DNA of 64,000 nucleotides from Leptospira soteropolitanensis (GTDB lineage: Bacteria > Spirochaetota > Leptospiria > Leptospirales > Leptospiraceae), in assembly GCF_026151655.1 (NCBI RefSeq), contig NZ_JAMQPN010000001.1, positions 558,001 through 622,000 on the forward strand. The letters are read 5' to 3'. The notes beneath the pieces were generated by a model. The model made no database searches. It saw only the letters and a list, made by a program, of their open reading frames with translations, and had not been told where the DNA came from. Every line of letters begins with the position of its first letter. The stretch's first letter is position 1. Of the stretch, positions 27,260 through 35,951 are shown in pieces. The position numbers and the translations under genes were made by a program.

Positions 27260-28765
27260 ATGGCCTTGCCCCAAGCACTTGAAAATTACCGAAAACAATA
27301 CCGTAAAATCAAACTATTCCAAGATGTAGCTTCCGTCCTTCATTGGGATTCTGAGGTGATGATGCCTGAAGAGGGTCGAGAATACCGATCCTCACAAATT
27401 GCGGCCGTTGCAGAGCTAACCCACGAATGGATGACCGACATATCATTTCTAAACCAAATAGAGGCGGCTAAAAAGTCTATTGGCGAACTTCCCGAATGGG
27501 AGCAGTCAGTTTGGAAACGTGAGTTGGAAGTCCTGATGGAAGAAAAAGAGAAAGCAGATAAATTGCCTTCTGAGTTTGTTTCTGAATTTGCACGAGTCAC
27601 TAACTTAGCGCATGCAGAATGGGCAACAGCGAAAAAAGAAAAAAACTTTCATTCCTTTGCAAATCGATTAGAGGAATTAGTTCAATTATCTAAAAAACAA
27701 GCAGATTATTTTGGTTATACGACAGAGCCTTACGATGCACTACTCGACAGCTATGAGAAAGGAGCCAAAGCAGCACAAATTCAGATTTTATTTTCTGATT
27801 TGAAAAAGTCCCTGGTACCAATCGTTGCCACCGCTCCTAAATTTAAAAATCCATTTCCTGGAGTGGTATCTATCGACAAACAAAAAAAATTCTGCAATCG
27901 TTTGCCTTCACTTTTAGGTTTAACAACAAAAGAATCTAGATTGGATACTAGTAACCATCCGTTTTCCACAAGTTTAGGGAAAGGTGATAAAAGAATTACA
28001 ACTAGGTATTCTGAAACAGATCCTCTTTCTTCCATCTTTGGTGTGTTACACGAAACAGGTCATTCACTTTATGAGTCCGGATTGTCATCTATGCCGGACT
28101 GGCCAACTCCAATTACCGAATTTTTAAGTTTAGGAATCCATGAATCGCAAAGCCGATTGTGGGAAAATCAAGTGGGACGTTCCTTACCATTTTGGGAATT
28201 TGTTTATCCCATTTTAATATCTGATTTTGGCCTCACAGATAAAGAACTTCCATTTAAAGAGTTATACCAATACATCAATAGTACTGAAAAAACAAAAATC
28301 AGAGTGGAAGCAGACCAAGTTACCTATAACCTTCATATCATCTTACGTTTTGAAATAGAAAGAGATCTCATCAATGGAAATATCCAAGTTAAAGATCTAC
28401 CAGAGATTTGGAATGCAAAAATGAAGGAAAGTTTTGGCCTTTCCATAGAAAATGATGCAGAAGGTGTTTTACAGGACATCCATTGGTCTATGGGTGCTTT
28501 CGGATATTTTCCAACTTACACTTTGGGAAATCTTTTTAGCTCACAGTTTTTCAAAAAATTCACAGAAGAATATCCGGATTCGCATAACAAATTTTCTGCG
28601 AAAGGTGATTTTTCTGATCTCCTAAATTGGCTCAGAAAAAATATTCATTCTAAAGGTAAAATTTATGATGTAGATACACTCATGCGAGATGTGACAGGTG
28701 AATCTGCTAATTCCAAATATTTAATTTCTTATTTAAATGGAAAAATTGAAGAAGTAACGAAATAG
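27260..28765 (+). CDS. M32 carboxypeptidase (carboxypeptidase Taq family)
   Basis: A 501-residue zinc carboxypeptidase, the usual length for M32. The zinc site is LHETGH (about 264-268), and the third ligand is the Glu in HESQSRLWEN some 30 residues later, a family signature. The N-terminal DVASVLHWDSEVMMPEEG and the late IHWSMGAFGYFPTYTLGN segments are also characteristic. The enzyme is cytosolic and removes C-terminal residues with broad specificity, probably in peptide turnover. It starts 83 bp after the divergently oriented tRNA-Gly gene and stands before a small FliG-like gene. Confidence 0.95.
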   Translation: MALPQALENYRKQYRKIKLFQDVASVLHWDSEVMMPEEGREYRSSQIAAVAELTHEWMTDISFLNQIEAAKKSIGELPEWEQSVWKRELEVLMEEKEKADKLPSEFVSEFARVTNLAHAEWATAKKEKNFHSFANRLEELVQLSKKQADYFGYTTEPYDALLDSYEKGAKAAQIQILFSDLKKSLVPIVATAPKFKNPFPGVVSIDKQKKFCNRLPSLLGLTTKESRLDTSNHPFSTSLGKGDKRITTRYSETDPLSSIFGVLHETGHSLYESGLSSMPDWPTPITEFLSLGIHESQSRLWENQVGRSLPFWEFVYPILISDFGLTDKELPFKELYQYINSTEKTKIRVEADQVTYNLHIILRFEIERDLINGNIQVKDLPEIWNAKMKESFGLSIENDAEGVLQDIHWSMGAFGYFPTYTLGNLFSSQFFKKFTEEYPDSHNKFSAKGDFSDLLNWLRKNIHSKGKIYDVDTLMRDVTGESANSKYLISYLNGKIEEVTK

Positions 28766-28799
28766 TAAAAATTTAAAATATTATACAAAAGGATTATTT

Positions 28800-29126
28800 A
28801 TGTCAGGATCAGAACAAGTTTTAGAGAAGTTAAGTCAATTATCATATTTCGATAACCTTGCATTATACTATTTATGTATAGAAACACCACCACAAACTCT
28901 TGCATTGGCATTTATGCAAATGGATGAAAAAATTGCAGGCTCTATGTTAGGTGTTTTGGATATTCAAAAAAGAAAGTATGTACATGAACTAATGTCTCTT
29001 CAAAAAGACAGCACAGAAGAAGCGAGAAAAGCAGCCGCCGAAGGTTTGTTACTCATCGCTGACGGCTTAATTTCTAGAAATTTAATCAGTAAACAAGGCA
29101 ATTATTTTTTTGGAACAAAAAGATAA
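28800..29126 (+). CDS. Small helical protein, distant FliG-domain resemblance
   Basis: A 108-residue all-helical protein. The stretch PQTLALAFMQMDEKIAGSML followed by GVLDIQKRKYVHELMSLQ follows the pattern of a FliG N/middle domain (Q-T-L-A-L..L....A...L..L......V...I..L). This likeness is by eye and weak. If real, it would be a lone FliG-like module apart from the motor-switch protein. The gene follows the M32 peptidase by 34 bp. Its last 25 bp overlap the end of the convergent DUF423 gene, an unusually long tail-to-tail overlap here. Confidence 0.7.
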   Translation: MSGSEQVLEKLSQLSYFDNLALYYLCIETPPQTLALAFMQMDEKIAGSMLGVLDIQKRKYVHELMSLQKDSTEEARKAAAEGLLLIADGLISRNLISKQGNYFFGTKR

Positions 29127-29530
29127 AAAGAACCAACTCCCAAACAAAACCAAGCAATTAAAAAGCTCACTCCTCCTAGGGGGGTGATAGCACCTAAAAC
29201 CCGAATCCCTGTGACGGCAAGGGCATACAAACTAAAAGAAAAAATCAAAATTCCCAATAGAAACATCCATGTTGCTATTTTCAAATAAGTATTACTTTTA
29301 TTCGACGAATCCGATACCAAAGAATGTTGTAACAAGAGAAATGCGACAAGTGATGCCAATGTATGATAAAAATGATATCGGTTCCCCGTTTCATAAATGA
29401 TCATCAAATCGGGGGATACTATTTTTTTTAGTCCGTGGGCACCAAATGCTCCGATGGCAACAGCTAAAAAACCAGAAATACAAATGAGAAGGATTAAAAA
29501 CGCAGAGGATTGCTTCTTGACAAGATTCAT
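29102..29530 (-). CDS. DUF423 (YgdD-like) membrane protein
   Basis: A 142-residue inner-membrane protein with four hydrophobic helices. The family hallmarks are AIGAFGAHGLKK, then ETGNRYHFYHTLA, and ALAVTGIRVLGAITPLGGVSFLIAW. The biochemical function of DUF423 is unknown. The gene is convergent with, and overlaps, the small FliG-like gene, and is divergent from the zinc-ribbon gene at 29552 with only 21 bp between start codons. Confidence 0.92.
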   Translation of the reverse strand: MNLVKKQSSAFLILLICISGFLAVAIGAFGAHGLKKIVSPDLMIIYETGNRYHFYHTLASLVAFLLLQHSLVSDSSNKSNTYLKIATWMFLLGILIFSFSLYALAVTGIRVLGAITPLGGVSFLIAWFCLGVGSFYLFVPKK

Positions 29531-29551
29531 TAACGATACTTCCTATTGCCT

Positions 29552-29887
29552 ATGACTTCAGATGCATCTGGAAAGAATACTAAATTTGTTAGAGTTTGGC
29601 GACAACTCAATGTAGAAGATGTAAAAAAACAATTACTCTATATTGATGATCTCTATGGAACTTGTGGAAATTGTAAAAAGTTGGGTCTCAACTATCTAAA
29701 AGATAAAAAATGCCCTGATTGTGGAGTTACATTTAAATATTTGGCAACTAAACTGAGTAAGGTGGCAGATATTGGAAAGATTCTAAGTAGAATCGACAAA
29801 GAAGGCTTAGACTTAACTTTAATTGAGAGAGAAGACTTTGAAAGGTCAAGTGCGGCCGACGCAGCGAGAGACCTATTCAAATCATAA
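29552..29887 (+). CDS. Small zinc-ribbon protein of unknown function
   Basis: A 111-residue protein. CGNC and CPDC, 18 residues apart (about 38-59), form a zinc-ribbon. The C-terminal half (VADIGKILSRIDKEGLDLTLIERED) is helical and ends in AADAARDLFK. I use the ATG at 29552 rather than the TTG two codons before it. There is no clear ribosome site. No name can be given; it looks like a conserved genus-level protein. Confidence 0.75.
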   Translation: MTSDASGKNTKFVRVWRQLNVEDVKKQLLYIDDLYGTCGNCKKLGLNYLKDKKCPDCGVTFKYLATKLSKVADIGKILSRIDKEGLDLTLIEREDFERSSAADAARDLFKS

Positions 29888-29923
29888 TCGAAAATGGGAA
29901 GTTTGGTCGTTTGATTCTTTCGA

Positions 29924-30682
29924 TTAAAATTTAAACGACCAACCAAATTGAGCAGTTTTGTTATGTGCGGATGTATCTTCCCAAGCATCAAAGGCACGAA
30001 CCGCTCTGGAAACAGCAAGGGCTGCAAATATTCCTACGGCATTCGGTGATTCCCAAACACTTCCTGGGCCTTTTACGTTTGCCATATTGTCCCAAATATT
30101 CTTTTTAGGTAAATTTTCTTGGGCATAAAGATAAGCCCCACCTGCCAAAATTAAATCGCATAATAAATAAATACTCATACTCACAAAAGTATCTCGATTT
30201 GTGAATAATGGAGAGTTCCAAGAGTTATAACCAACCGAGGCCATTGGTGTAATTAAATTTAAACCTTGAGAAACAATATGGTATTTTTCAGAGAGAGGAA
30301 CTGCAGATTCATGTGGGGATTTTTGTAGAATTTCTTGTTCCAAAATTTGTTTCCACATCCTTTCTTGACCACGTCTAGGTGATTCAATGCGAATGATGGA
30401 ATCAGGAGAAGTTTTCCCAACTTTCCCTACGTAAATATTAAAATCATATGGGTTCTTCCAACGATGTCTGTATCTGTAAACAAAACCTTGTGTTTTTTCA
30501 TCCGCATAAAAATCGGGATCTAATTTGTTTAAAAGGGCCACCAAACGAAGATTCACATCTTCAGCTCCACCCAAAACTTCTACTGTCTCTCCGGCAAATA
30601 GAGAGTTATTAAGACCTGTAGAAAGAAAAATTAAAAAACCAATATGTAAAAGTAGGAACCGGAATCTTTTAAATGGTTTCAT
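29924..30682 (-). CDS. Exported protein of unknown function
   Basis: A 252-residue protein with a signal peptide ending near SLFAGE (residue 31). A hydrophobic stretch lies around residues 168-190 (FVSMSIYLLCDLILAGGAYLYA), followed by GIFAALAVSRAVRAFDAWEDT and a terminal Phe (FGWSFKF). The C-terminal third looks like the small DUF5683-type membrane-associated module, without certainty. Its ATG overlaps the stop of the upstream CPBP protease gene (4 bp), so both are made from one mRNA. Confidence 0.75.
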   Translation of the reverse strand: MKPFKRFRFLLLHIGFLIFLSTGLNNSLFAGETVEVLGGAEDVNLRLVALLNKLDPDFYADEKTQGFVYRYRHRWKNPYDFNIYVGKVGKTSPDSIIRIESPRRGQERMWKQILEQEILQKSPHESAVPLSEKYHIVSQGLNLITPMASVGYNSWNSPLFTNRDTFVSMSIYLLCDLILAGGAYLYAQENLPKKNIWDNMANVKGPGSVWESPNAVGIFAALAVSRAVRAFDAWEDTSAHNKTAQFGWSFKF

Positions 30683-31578
30683 GATTGGACTCCGGGAAGT
30701 TGAAGGTATGCATTAATTAAACCTAACGAATTATAAGTGGCATGACAAGCCATCGCAATCCAAATATTTCCGGTTTTAATATAGATATATCCAAAAAACA
30801 TGCCCACTCCGCAGATAATAAATGGAATGGCAACCGATGTCCCTTCTCCATAATGCAGCCAACCAAAAAGGAGTGAAACTATGAACAAACCTTCTTGGGC
30901 AAGGTTCTTATCAATAAAGGCTTTTAGTAAAAATCCTCTAAAAAAGATTTCTTCCAGAATTCCTGTAATGATACCCACAACATAAATTCCCCAGGCTAAT
31001 AAATACCCGTTTCCATGAAGGGCTTCATAAAGTTTTTTTGCAAAAACTCCTGATTCCACAGGAACCGATAACCTTTCTAATATCAATCCAAAGATAACTA
31101 CGACGATAAAACAGATAAATCCATTGGCCATACCACGAAGTAAAATAGGGATGGATAATTCATCTTGAAGGTTTGTTACAGGAATTTGTAATACTTTTTT
31201 ATAAAGTAAATATCCAAGACCCACATAACATAAAAACCACGGTATGGAATGACCTAATAGGTAATGAGGTTTTTCAGAAAACACCTTATCGTAAAACTGA
31301 GATAATAGCAAACTGGGATTGGCAGTGATTTCCTTTTGAAATTGGTCCTTGATCGGTGTGACAATTTTTTCGTATTCAGATAGCATTGTGGCAAAGTCCA
31401 TTTTGCCATCCCAATATTCTTCGTAGAGGGGAAGTAACTGTTCTTCGGGGATCCGGTCACTCAGGACCGAATTGTTAACGAAAGCTAAGAAAATAATAGA
31501 ATAGAAGAAAGAACATATATAAACCAGGCCCAGCGAATAGGCTGTCAGTCGAAAAATTTCAAAAAAACGATTCTGCAT
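30679..31578 (-). CDS. CPBP-family intramembrane metalloprotease
   Basis: A 299-residue inner-membrane protein of the CPBP (Abi/CAAX protease type II) family. The three active-site motifs are present: EEIFFRG (EExxxR), FGWLHYG (FxxxH) and HATYNSLG (HxxxN/B). About seven hydrophobic helices. A long loop follows the first helix (about 35-90). Members process prenylated proteins in eukaryotes and peptides such as bacteriocin precursors in bacteria; no such substrate gene is adjacent. It overlaps the following exported protein by 4 bp. Confidence 0.93.
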   Translation of the reverse strand: MQNRFFEIFRLTAYSLGLVYICSFFYSIIFLAFVNNSVLSDRIPEEQLLPLYEEYWDGKMDFATMLSEYEKIVTPIKDQFQKEITANPSLLLSQFYDKVFSEKPHYLLGHSIPWFLCYVGLGYLLYKKVLQIPVTNLQDELSIPILLRGMANGFICFIVVVIFGLILERLSVPVESGVFAKKLYEALHGNGYLLAWGIYVVGIITGILEEIFFRGFLLKAFIDKNLAQEGLFIVSLLFGWLHYGEGTSVAIPFIICGVGMFFGYIYIKTGNIWIAMACHATYNSLGLINAYLQLPGVQS

Positions 31579-31656
31579 CTGCCTTACAGTTCCTCAATTT
31601 CGGCAAGAATCGTCATCGTTTTTTTCGGAAATGGCCGATATTCAAATTAGAAGATT

Positions 31657-32559
31657 ATGTCTAAAACCGTCAATTTTCCAAAATGGGCCTTGATTCTGAT
31701 TACTTTCAGTAGTCTCTCGTCGCTCCTATCTAGCCCACTCACTCTGGCAAATTTGGAATATACAAACCCTTCCTTAAAAAATCTTCGTTCGGAAATTAAA
31801 GAAAATTTACGAATCTCCAAGTCTGGAGCAAAGAAAGAAGAACTGATTCCCCTGAAATATTATGAATACAAAGTTCGGAAGGAAGATAATTTTTTTAAAA
31901 TTATGGCACGAACAGGAATGGACCTGGAAACTCTTTCCTCTGTAAACGAGCTCAGTTCACCACATGATTTATCACCAGGGATGATATTAGAAATTCCCAA
32001 TATGCGCGGAACCTTTCATCCCGAAGAAACAACTGGGGATGGAAAAACCAAACTAGTATTAGCTGAAAAATATAATCTCGACTCCAACAAATTACAATAT
32101 GATTCCGAAAGAGAAAAATGGTTTTTGCCAGGTATATCCATGGGAAAATCCGAAAAATCTTTTTTCTATGGATTTGGATTTCAATTCCCATTAACGGAAG
32201 CCAGGATCTCCTCTGGTTTTGGTAAACGAATTGATCCATTCACTAAAAAAGATACCTTTCATGGTGGGATAGATTTGGCCGCCGAACAAGGATCAGACGT
32301 ATTTGCATCTATGGATGGTGAAGTAATATTCAAAGGTAAACAAGGTGGTTATGGAAATTTAATCATCTTAAAACATGGTTTAGGATACGAAACTCGTTAC
32401 GGACATCTTTTAGATTTTAATATTAATGTAGGACAAAAAGTAAATAAGGGTCAAAAAATTGGGGAAGTTGGACAAACAGGTAGAGCGACCGGTCCACATT
32501 TGCATTTTGAAATTAGAAGAAATTCAAAACGTGAAAGACCTATTTTTCGATCTCATTAA
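31657..32559 (+). CDS. LysM and M23 peptidase (LytM-type) protein
   Basis: A 300-residue exported cell-wall protein. Signal segment to about residue 30, LysM peptidoglycan-binding domain (about 65-115; YKVRKEDNFFKIMARTGMDL followed by LSPGMILEIPN), then an M23 endopeptidase domain with HGGIDLA (His202, Asp206) and HLHFEIR near the end. All zinc-site residues are there, so it is probably an active endopeptidase that cuts peptide cross-links. It is a single gene, divergent from the CPBP protease gene with 78 bp between. Confidence 0.93.
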   Translation: MSKTVNFPKWALILITFSSLSSLLSSPLTLANLEYTNPSLKNLRSEIKENLRISKSGAKKEELIPLKYYEYKVRKEDNFFKIMARTGMDLETLSSVNELSSPHDLSPGMILEIPNMRGTFHPEETTGDGKTKLVLAEKYNLDSNKLQYDSEREKWFLPGISMGKSEKSFFYGFGFQFPLTEARISSGFGKRIDPFTKKDTFHGGIDLAAEQGSDVFASMDGEVIFKGKQGGYGNLIILKHGLGYETRYGHLLDFNINVGQKVNKGQKIGEVGQTGRATGPHLHFEIRRNSKRERPIFRSH

Positions 32560-32604
32560 AAAAAGATTTACGACTCATATTGATTCTTGTAATTCTGGGA
32601 ATCA

Positions 32605-33780
32605 ATGGACTTTGAAATTCCCCAAGAAGTAGAAACACTTCGCAAAAATATCCAAGACTTCATTACAAATGAAATCATCCCTCTGGAAAAACATTACGAT
32701 TATGAAAAAGGTCGTATGCCTGAAGACATTAACCAACAAGCGCGTGCTAAAGTAAAGGCAGCTGGTTTTTGGACACCACATCTTCCAAAATCAGAAGGTG
32801 GATTGGGTTTAGATTTAATAGGAACGTGTATTATTTTTAGTGAACTGGGTCGTTCCCCTATTGCTCCATACATATTTAATTGTGATGCTCCCGATGAAGG
32901 AAACATGCATCTACTTTCGATTGCTGCTTCTGAAAAACAAAAAGAATTAATCCTCCACCCACTCATCAAAGGCGATTTACGAACAGGATTTGCAATGACC
33001 GAACCAGGACCGGGGGCAGGATCAGACCCTACCACCTTACAGACCAATGCCGAAAAACAAGGTGATAAATACATCCTCAATGGTCGTAAGTGGTATTGTA
33101 CAGGGGCCAATGGGGCAAAATATCTGATTGTGATGGCAAAAGTAAATGGGAGTTTCCGCAAAACCACTATGTTCCTTGTGCCAACCGATGCGAAAGGATA
33201 CACAATGGTTCGGGAAATTGAACTTATGGGTTCTCATGGACCTGGTGGACACTGCGAACTAAATTTCGAAAACGTAGAAGTTCCTGAAGATATGGTTCTT
33301 GGTAGGGTGGGAGAAGGATTTCGACTTTCTCAAGAAAGATTAGGTCCTGCTCGCTTAACTCATTGTATGCGATGGACAGGTATGGCAAGACGTTCCTTAG
33401 CAATTGCTCGAAGTTATGCGAAAGAAAGGGAAGTGTTTAATTCTCGAATAGCTGACCATCAAGGTATCCAATGGATGTTTGCCGAACGTGCTACAGAAAT
33501 TGAAATGGCCTTCCTTTTGACTTTGAAAGCGGCTTGGTTATTGCAAAAAGGGAAAGATGCTCGCCAAGAAACATCTATGGCAAAATGGAAAGTAAGCGAG
33601 TCCTTATGTAATACCATTGATATGGGAATCCAAATCTGTGGAGGCAAAGGATATTCGAGAGACTTGCCTTTAGAATTGTTTTACAGGGATGCACGAGCTG
33701 CAAGGATTGCTGATGGGCCATCTGAAGTGCATAAGATGGTCATTGGTCGAAATTACATTTCAGAAAAATGGGACTTTTAG
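32605..33780 (+). CDS. Acyl-CoA dehydrogenase, ACAD10/11-LvaC type
   Basis: A 391-residue acyl-CoA dehydrogenase fold. [15 protein letters not shown] is the FAD/substrate segment and [20 protein letters not shown] the C-terminal signature. At the usual catalytic glutamate site (xEGT in medium-chain enzymes) it reads IADGPSEVH, with Asp370. The ADGPxEVH motif marks the ACAD10/ACAD11 group and the LvaC branch. LvaC acts on 4-phospho-acyl-CoA instead of doing a simple alpha-beta desaturation. It is the first gene of a four-gene operon with kinase-like, DUF6285 and histidine-phosphatase genes. Confidence 0.92.
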   Translation: MDFEIPQEVETLRKNIQDFITNEIIPLEKHYDYEKGRMPEDINQQARAKVKAAGFWTPHLPKSEGGLGLDLIGTCIIFSELGRSPIAPYIFNCDAPDEGNMHLLSIAASEKQKELILHPLIKGDLRTGFAMTEPGPGAGSDPTTLQTNAEKQGDKYILNGRKWYCTGANGAKYLIVMAKVNGSFRKTTMFLVPTDAKGYTMVREIELMGSHGPGGHCELNFENVEVPEDMVLGRVGEGFRLSQERLGPARLTHCMRWTGMARRSLAIARSYAKEREVFNSRIADHQGIQWMFAERATEIEMAFLLTLKAAWLLQKGKDARQETSMAKWKVSESLCNTIDMGIQICGGKGYSRDLPLELFYRDARAARIADGPSEVHKMVIGRNYISEKWDF

Positions 33781-33784
33781 GAGT

Positions 33785-34816
33785 ATGGAAATTAAGGATT
33801 TACAAGAAAAAGTAGAACTCCACTTATCTTCCGTTTGGAAAGACAATGTTAAAGTCTCCCAAATGCAACATTTAAGCGGAGGAGCTTGCCAAGACAATTA
33901 TGCCTTGGACTTGATTTCCAAATCCGGAAAACAGTCATTAGTTTTGCGTACAGATAAAGGAGCGAGTTTACTTTCTTCTTTGTCAAAACGAGATGAGTTC
34001 AAAGTTGCGGAACTTGTTTACAAAGCAGGTGTCAAAACTCCGACTCCAGTTTTTTTGGAAGAAACTTCCGATGTCATAGGTTCTCCTTTTTTTCTAATGG
34101 AAAAAATTGCAGGTAGGGCAACGGGGCGTTACATCACTAAGGACAAAGAACTAGATGCCTATCGTAAATCCCGTATGGTATCAGATCTGGCTGCAAACTT
34201 AGCCAAACTCCATACGGTAAAACCGAGTTTTGTTTCTGATGAAGAACTAAAACAAAAACTAAAAATTGTCACAAAAGAGAATTATATTTCTATTGCTATC
34301 TCTGATTTAAGACAGTCGTTAGATGAACTTCCTGAAGCGCACCCGGCCATTGAATTGTGTTTGTTTTGGTTAGAATCCAATGCCCCTTCGATTGATGATA
34401 TAGTTCTCGTTCATGGGGATTTTCGCACCGGAAACTTTATGATGAACTCCGAAGGACTCCAAGGAATTTTAGATTATGAATTTGCCCACTTTGGGGATCG
34501 TCACGAAGACATTGCTTGGTTGTGTATGCGCGACTGGCGATTTGGAAGGCTTAATAAAGAAGTGGGTGGATTTGGTGATCGTAAAGATTTTTACCAAGCA
34601 TACCAAAACACTTCGGGAATTCCTGTGGATCCTTTTAAGGTAACTTTTTGGGAAATTATGGGAAATGTTCGTTGGGCCATTGGAAGCGCACAACAAACAG
34701 AAAGACATTTATCGGGTAAAGACAAAGGGATTGAACTGGCGGCCATTGGTCGGCGAACTTCAGAAATGGAATGGGAAGCTATGCGTCTCATTGAAGAGGT
34801 AAGTAATGCAATATAG
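33785..34816 (+). CDS. APH-like kinase, LvaA/ACAD10-type (4-hydroxyacyl-CoA kinase candidate)
   Basis: A 343-residue aminoglycoside-phosphotransferase fold. The kinase sites are LVHGDFRTGNFMM (His210, Asp212, Asn217) and ILDYEFAHFGD (Asp230), and LVLRTD holds the upstream nucleotide-binding strand. In human ACAD10/11 this domain is fused to the dehydrogenase; in Pseudomonas putida LvaA it phosphorylates the 4-hydroxyl of 4-hydroxyvaleryl-CoA. The start at 33785 is 4 bp after the ACAD stop, with the AGGAG too close (1 bp), so translation may depend on coupling. An upstream in-frame start is possible. Confidence 0.88.
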   Translation: MEIKDLQEKVELHLSSVWKDNVKVSQMQHLSGGACQDNYALDLISKSGKQSLVLRTDKGASLLSSLSKRDEFKVAELVYKAGVKTPTPVFLEETSDVIGSPFFLMEKIAGRATGRYITKDKELDAYRKSRMVSDLAANLAKLHTVKPSFVSDEELKQKLKIVTKENYISIAISDLRQSLDELPEAHPAIELCLFWLESNAPSIDDIVLVHGDFRTGNFMMNSEGLQGILDYEFAHFGDRHEDIAWLCMRDWRFGRLNKEVGGFGDRKDFYQAYQNTSGIPVDPFKVTFWEIMGNVRWAIGSAQQTERHLSGKDKGIELAAIGRRTSEMEWEAMRLIEEVSNAI

Positions 34817-35237
34817 ACCAGAAACAAAGGAACTCATTTCCTCCATTCAGGATTTTTTAATGAAGGAACTTCTTCCTAAATTGGAAGGGGATGATTTGTT
34901 ATCATACAAAACATTAGTTTCTTGGAATATGTTGGGAGTGATTACAAGAGAAATGGAATCTTCTGAGTTTGAATCGGACTTTCGCCGTATCCAAAACTTA
35001 GGTTTAAAAATTTCTGACTTAGAAACAAAATTTAAATCTGAAGAATTTGCAAATTTAACCAGAAAGGAAAAATACAATTTGCTTTTAGGTTGGAACAAAG
35101 AATTTGCCAATACAATTCGGAACCTAACAAAAGATAAAACAAACTCCGATTTAAAACCAGGTGGTAAAATTTGGAATTTTGCAAAAAACCAACTCAAAGA
35201 AAACTTGGCCATCTCAAATCCGAGGTTCCAAACATAA
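34806..35237 (+). CDS. DUF6285/LvaB-like small protein
   Basis: A 143-residue protein with the DUF6285 pattern: RPETKELISSIQDFLMKELL, PKLEG, and SYKTLVSWNMLGVITREME. In the levulinate pathway of Pseudomonas putida the small LvaB protein is needed for the kinase LvaA. The gene overlaps the kinase gene by 11 bp and abuts the histidine-phosphatase gene exactly. I identify the family from memory of the N-terminal pattern; the C-terminal part (about 90-143) is Lys/Asn rich and less conserved. Confidence 0.8.
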   Translation: MQYRPETKELISSIQDFLMKELLPKLEGDDLLSYKTLVSWNMLGVITREMESSEFESDFRRIQNLGLKISDLETKFKSEEFANLTRKEKYNLLLGWNKEFANTIRNLTKDKTNSDLKPGGKIWNFAKNQLKENLAISNPRFQT

Positions 35238-35951
35238 ATGTCATTATTGTATTTGGTTCGTCACGGACAGGCAGACCGCCTTGGAAAAAACTATGACCAA
35301 TTAACAGAACATGGTTGGAAACAAGCAAAATTATTAGGTGAATATTTCAAAAGCCAAAGAATTGAATTTGATTCTGTGTATACAGGTACACTCAATCGCC
35401 AAAAACAAACTGCCCAAGGTATTATTGAAAGTTTTTCAAATGATTTATTTTGTATTCCTGAACCAGTTGAAAATTCAGCCTGGGACGAATTTGATTCCAA
35501 AATGTGGTTAGGGCTTGCAGCTAAGATTCGTCATGCGAATAATAACTTTGCTAAATTATTTGAATCATATAAAAAAGCCTGGGAAGAAGGAAAAGAGGAA
35601 ACAAGAGACTATTTCCAAGAACTCATTCAAATTGTATTAAATGATTGGGTTCATGGAGTTTGGGATCCTGTGGAACCTTATACATTCAAAGAATATGTAG
35701 AAAAGGTTTCCTTTGGCCCAAAAGAAATACCAAATGATGTAAAAAGTACATTAGTCGTTTCGTCCAGCACTCCCATAGCCATTATGATGGGTCTATCGTG
35801 TAAAATGCAACCTGTTGAATTTCCGGTATTTATGAAATCGATCACCAATTCTTCTCTTAGTGTTTTTAGAAGAGAAAATGGCCATTGGGAGCCAGTGAGT
35901 TGGAATAACACACCTCACTTACAAAATCCTGATTTGGTTACCTTGGTATAA
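35238..35951 (+). CDS. Histidine-phosphatase-family protein with substituted distal His
   Basis: A 237-residue phosphoglycerate-mutase-like protein. The first catalytic motif LVRHGQAD (Arg8, His9) is intact, as are Arg54 in TLNRQKQTA and the acid in WDEFD. The second catalytic His, normally in a VxHG/VSHG strand near residue 176, is replaced: VVSSSTPIA. This predicts reduced or altered phosphatase activity. It is the last gene of the ACAD/kinase/DUF6285 operon and may act on the phosphorylated acyl-CoA intermediate or only bind it. Confidence 0.87.
   Translation: MSLLYLVRHGQADRLGKNYDQLTEHGWKQAKLLGEYFKSQRIEFDSVYTGTLNRQKQTAQGIIESFSNDLFCIPEPVENSAWDEFDSKMWLGLAAKIRHANNNFAKLFESYKKAWEEGKEETRDYFQELIQIVLNDWVHGVWDPVEPYTFKEYVEKVSFGPKEIPNDVKSTLVVSSSTPIAIMMGLSCKMQPVEFPVFMKSITNSSLSVFRRENGHWEPVSWNNTPHLQNPDLVTLV

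Noticed and set aside
26785..27329. Small open frames in the duplicated block and across tRNA-Gly
   Set aside because: They read through repeat and tRNA sequence, and carry no protein pattern.
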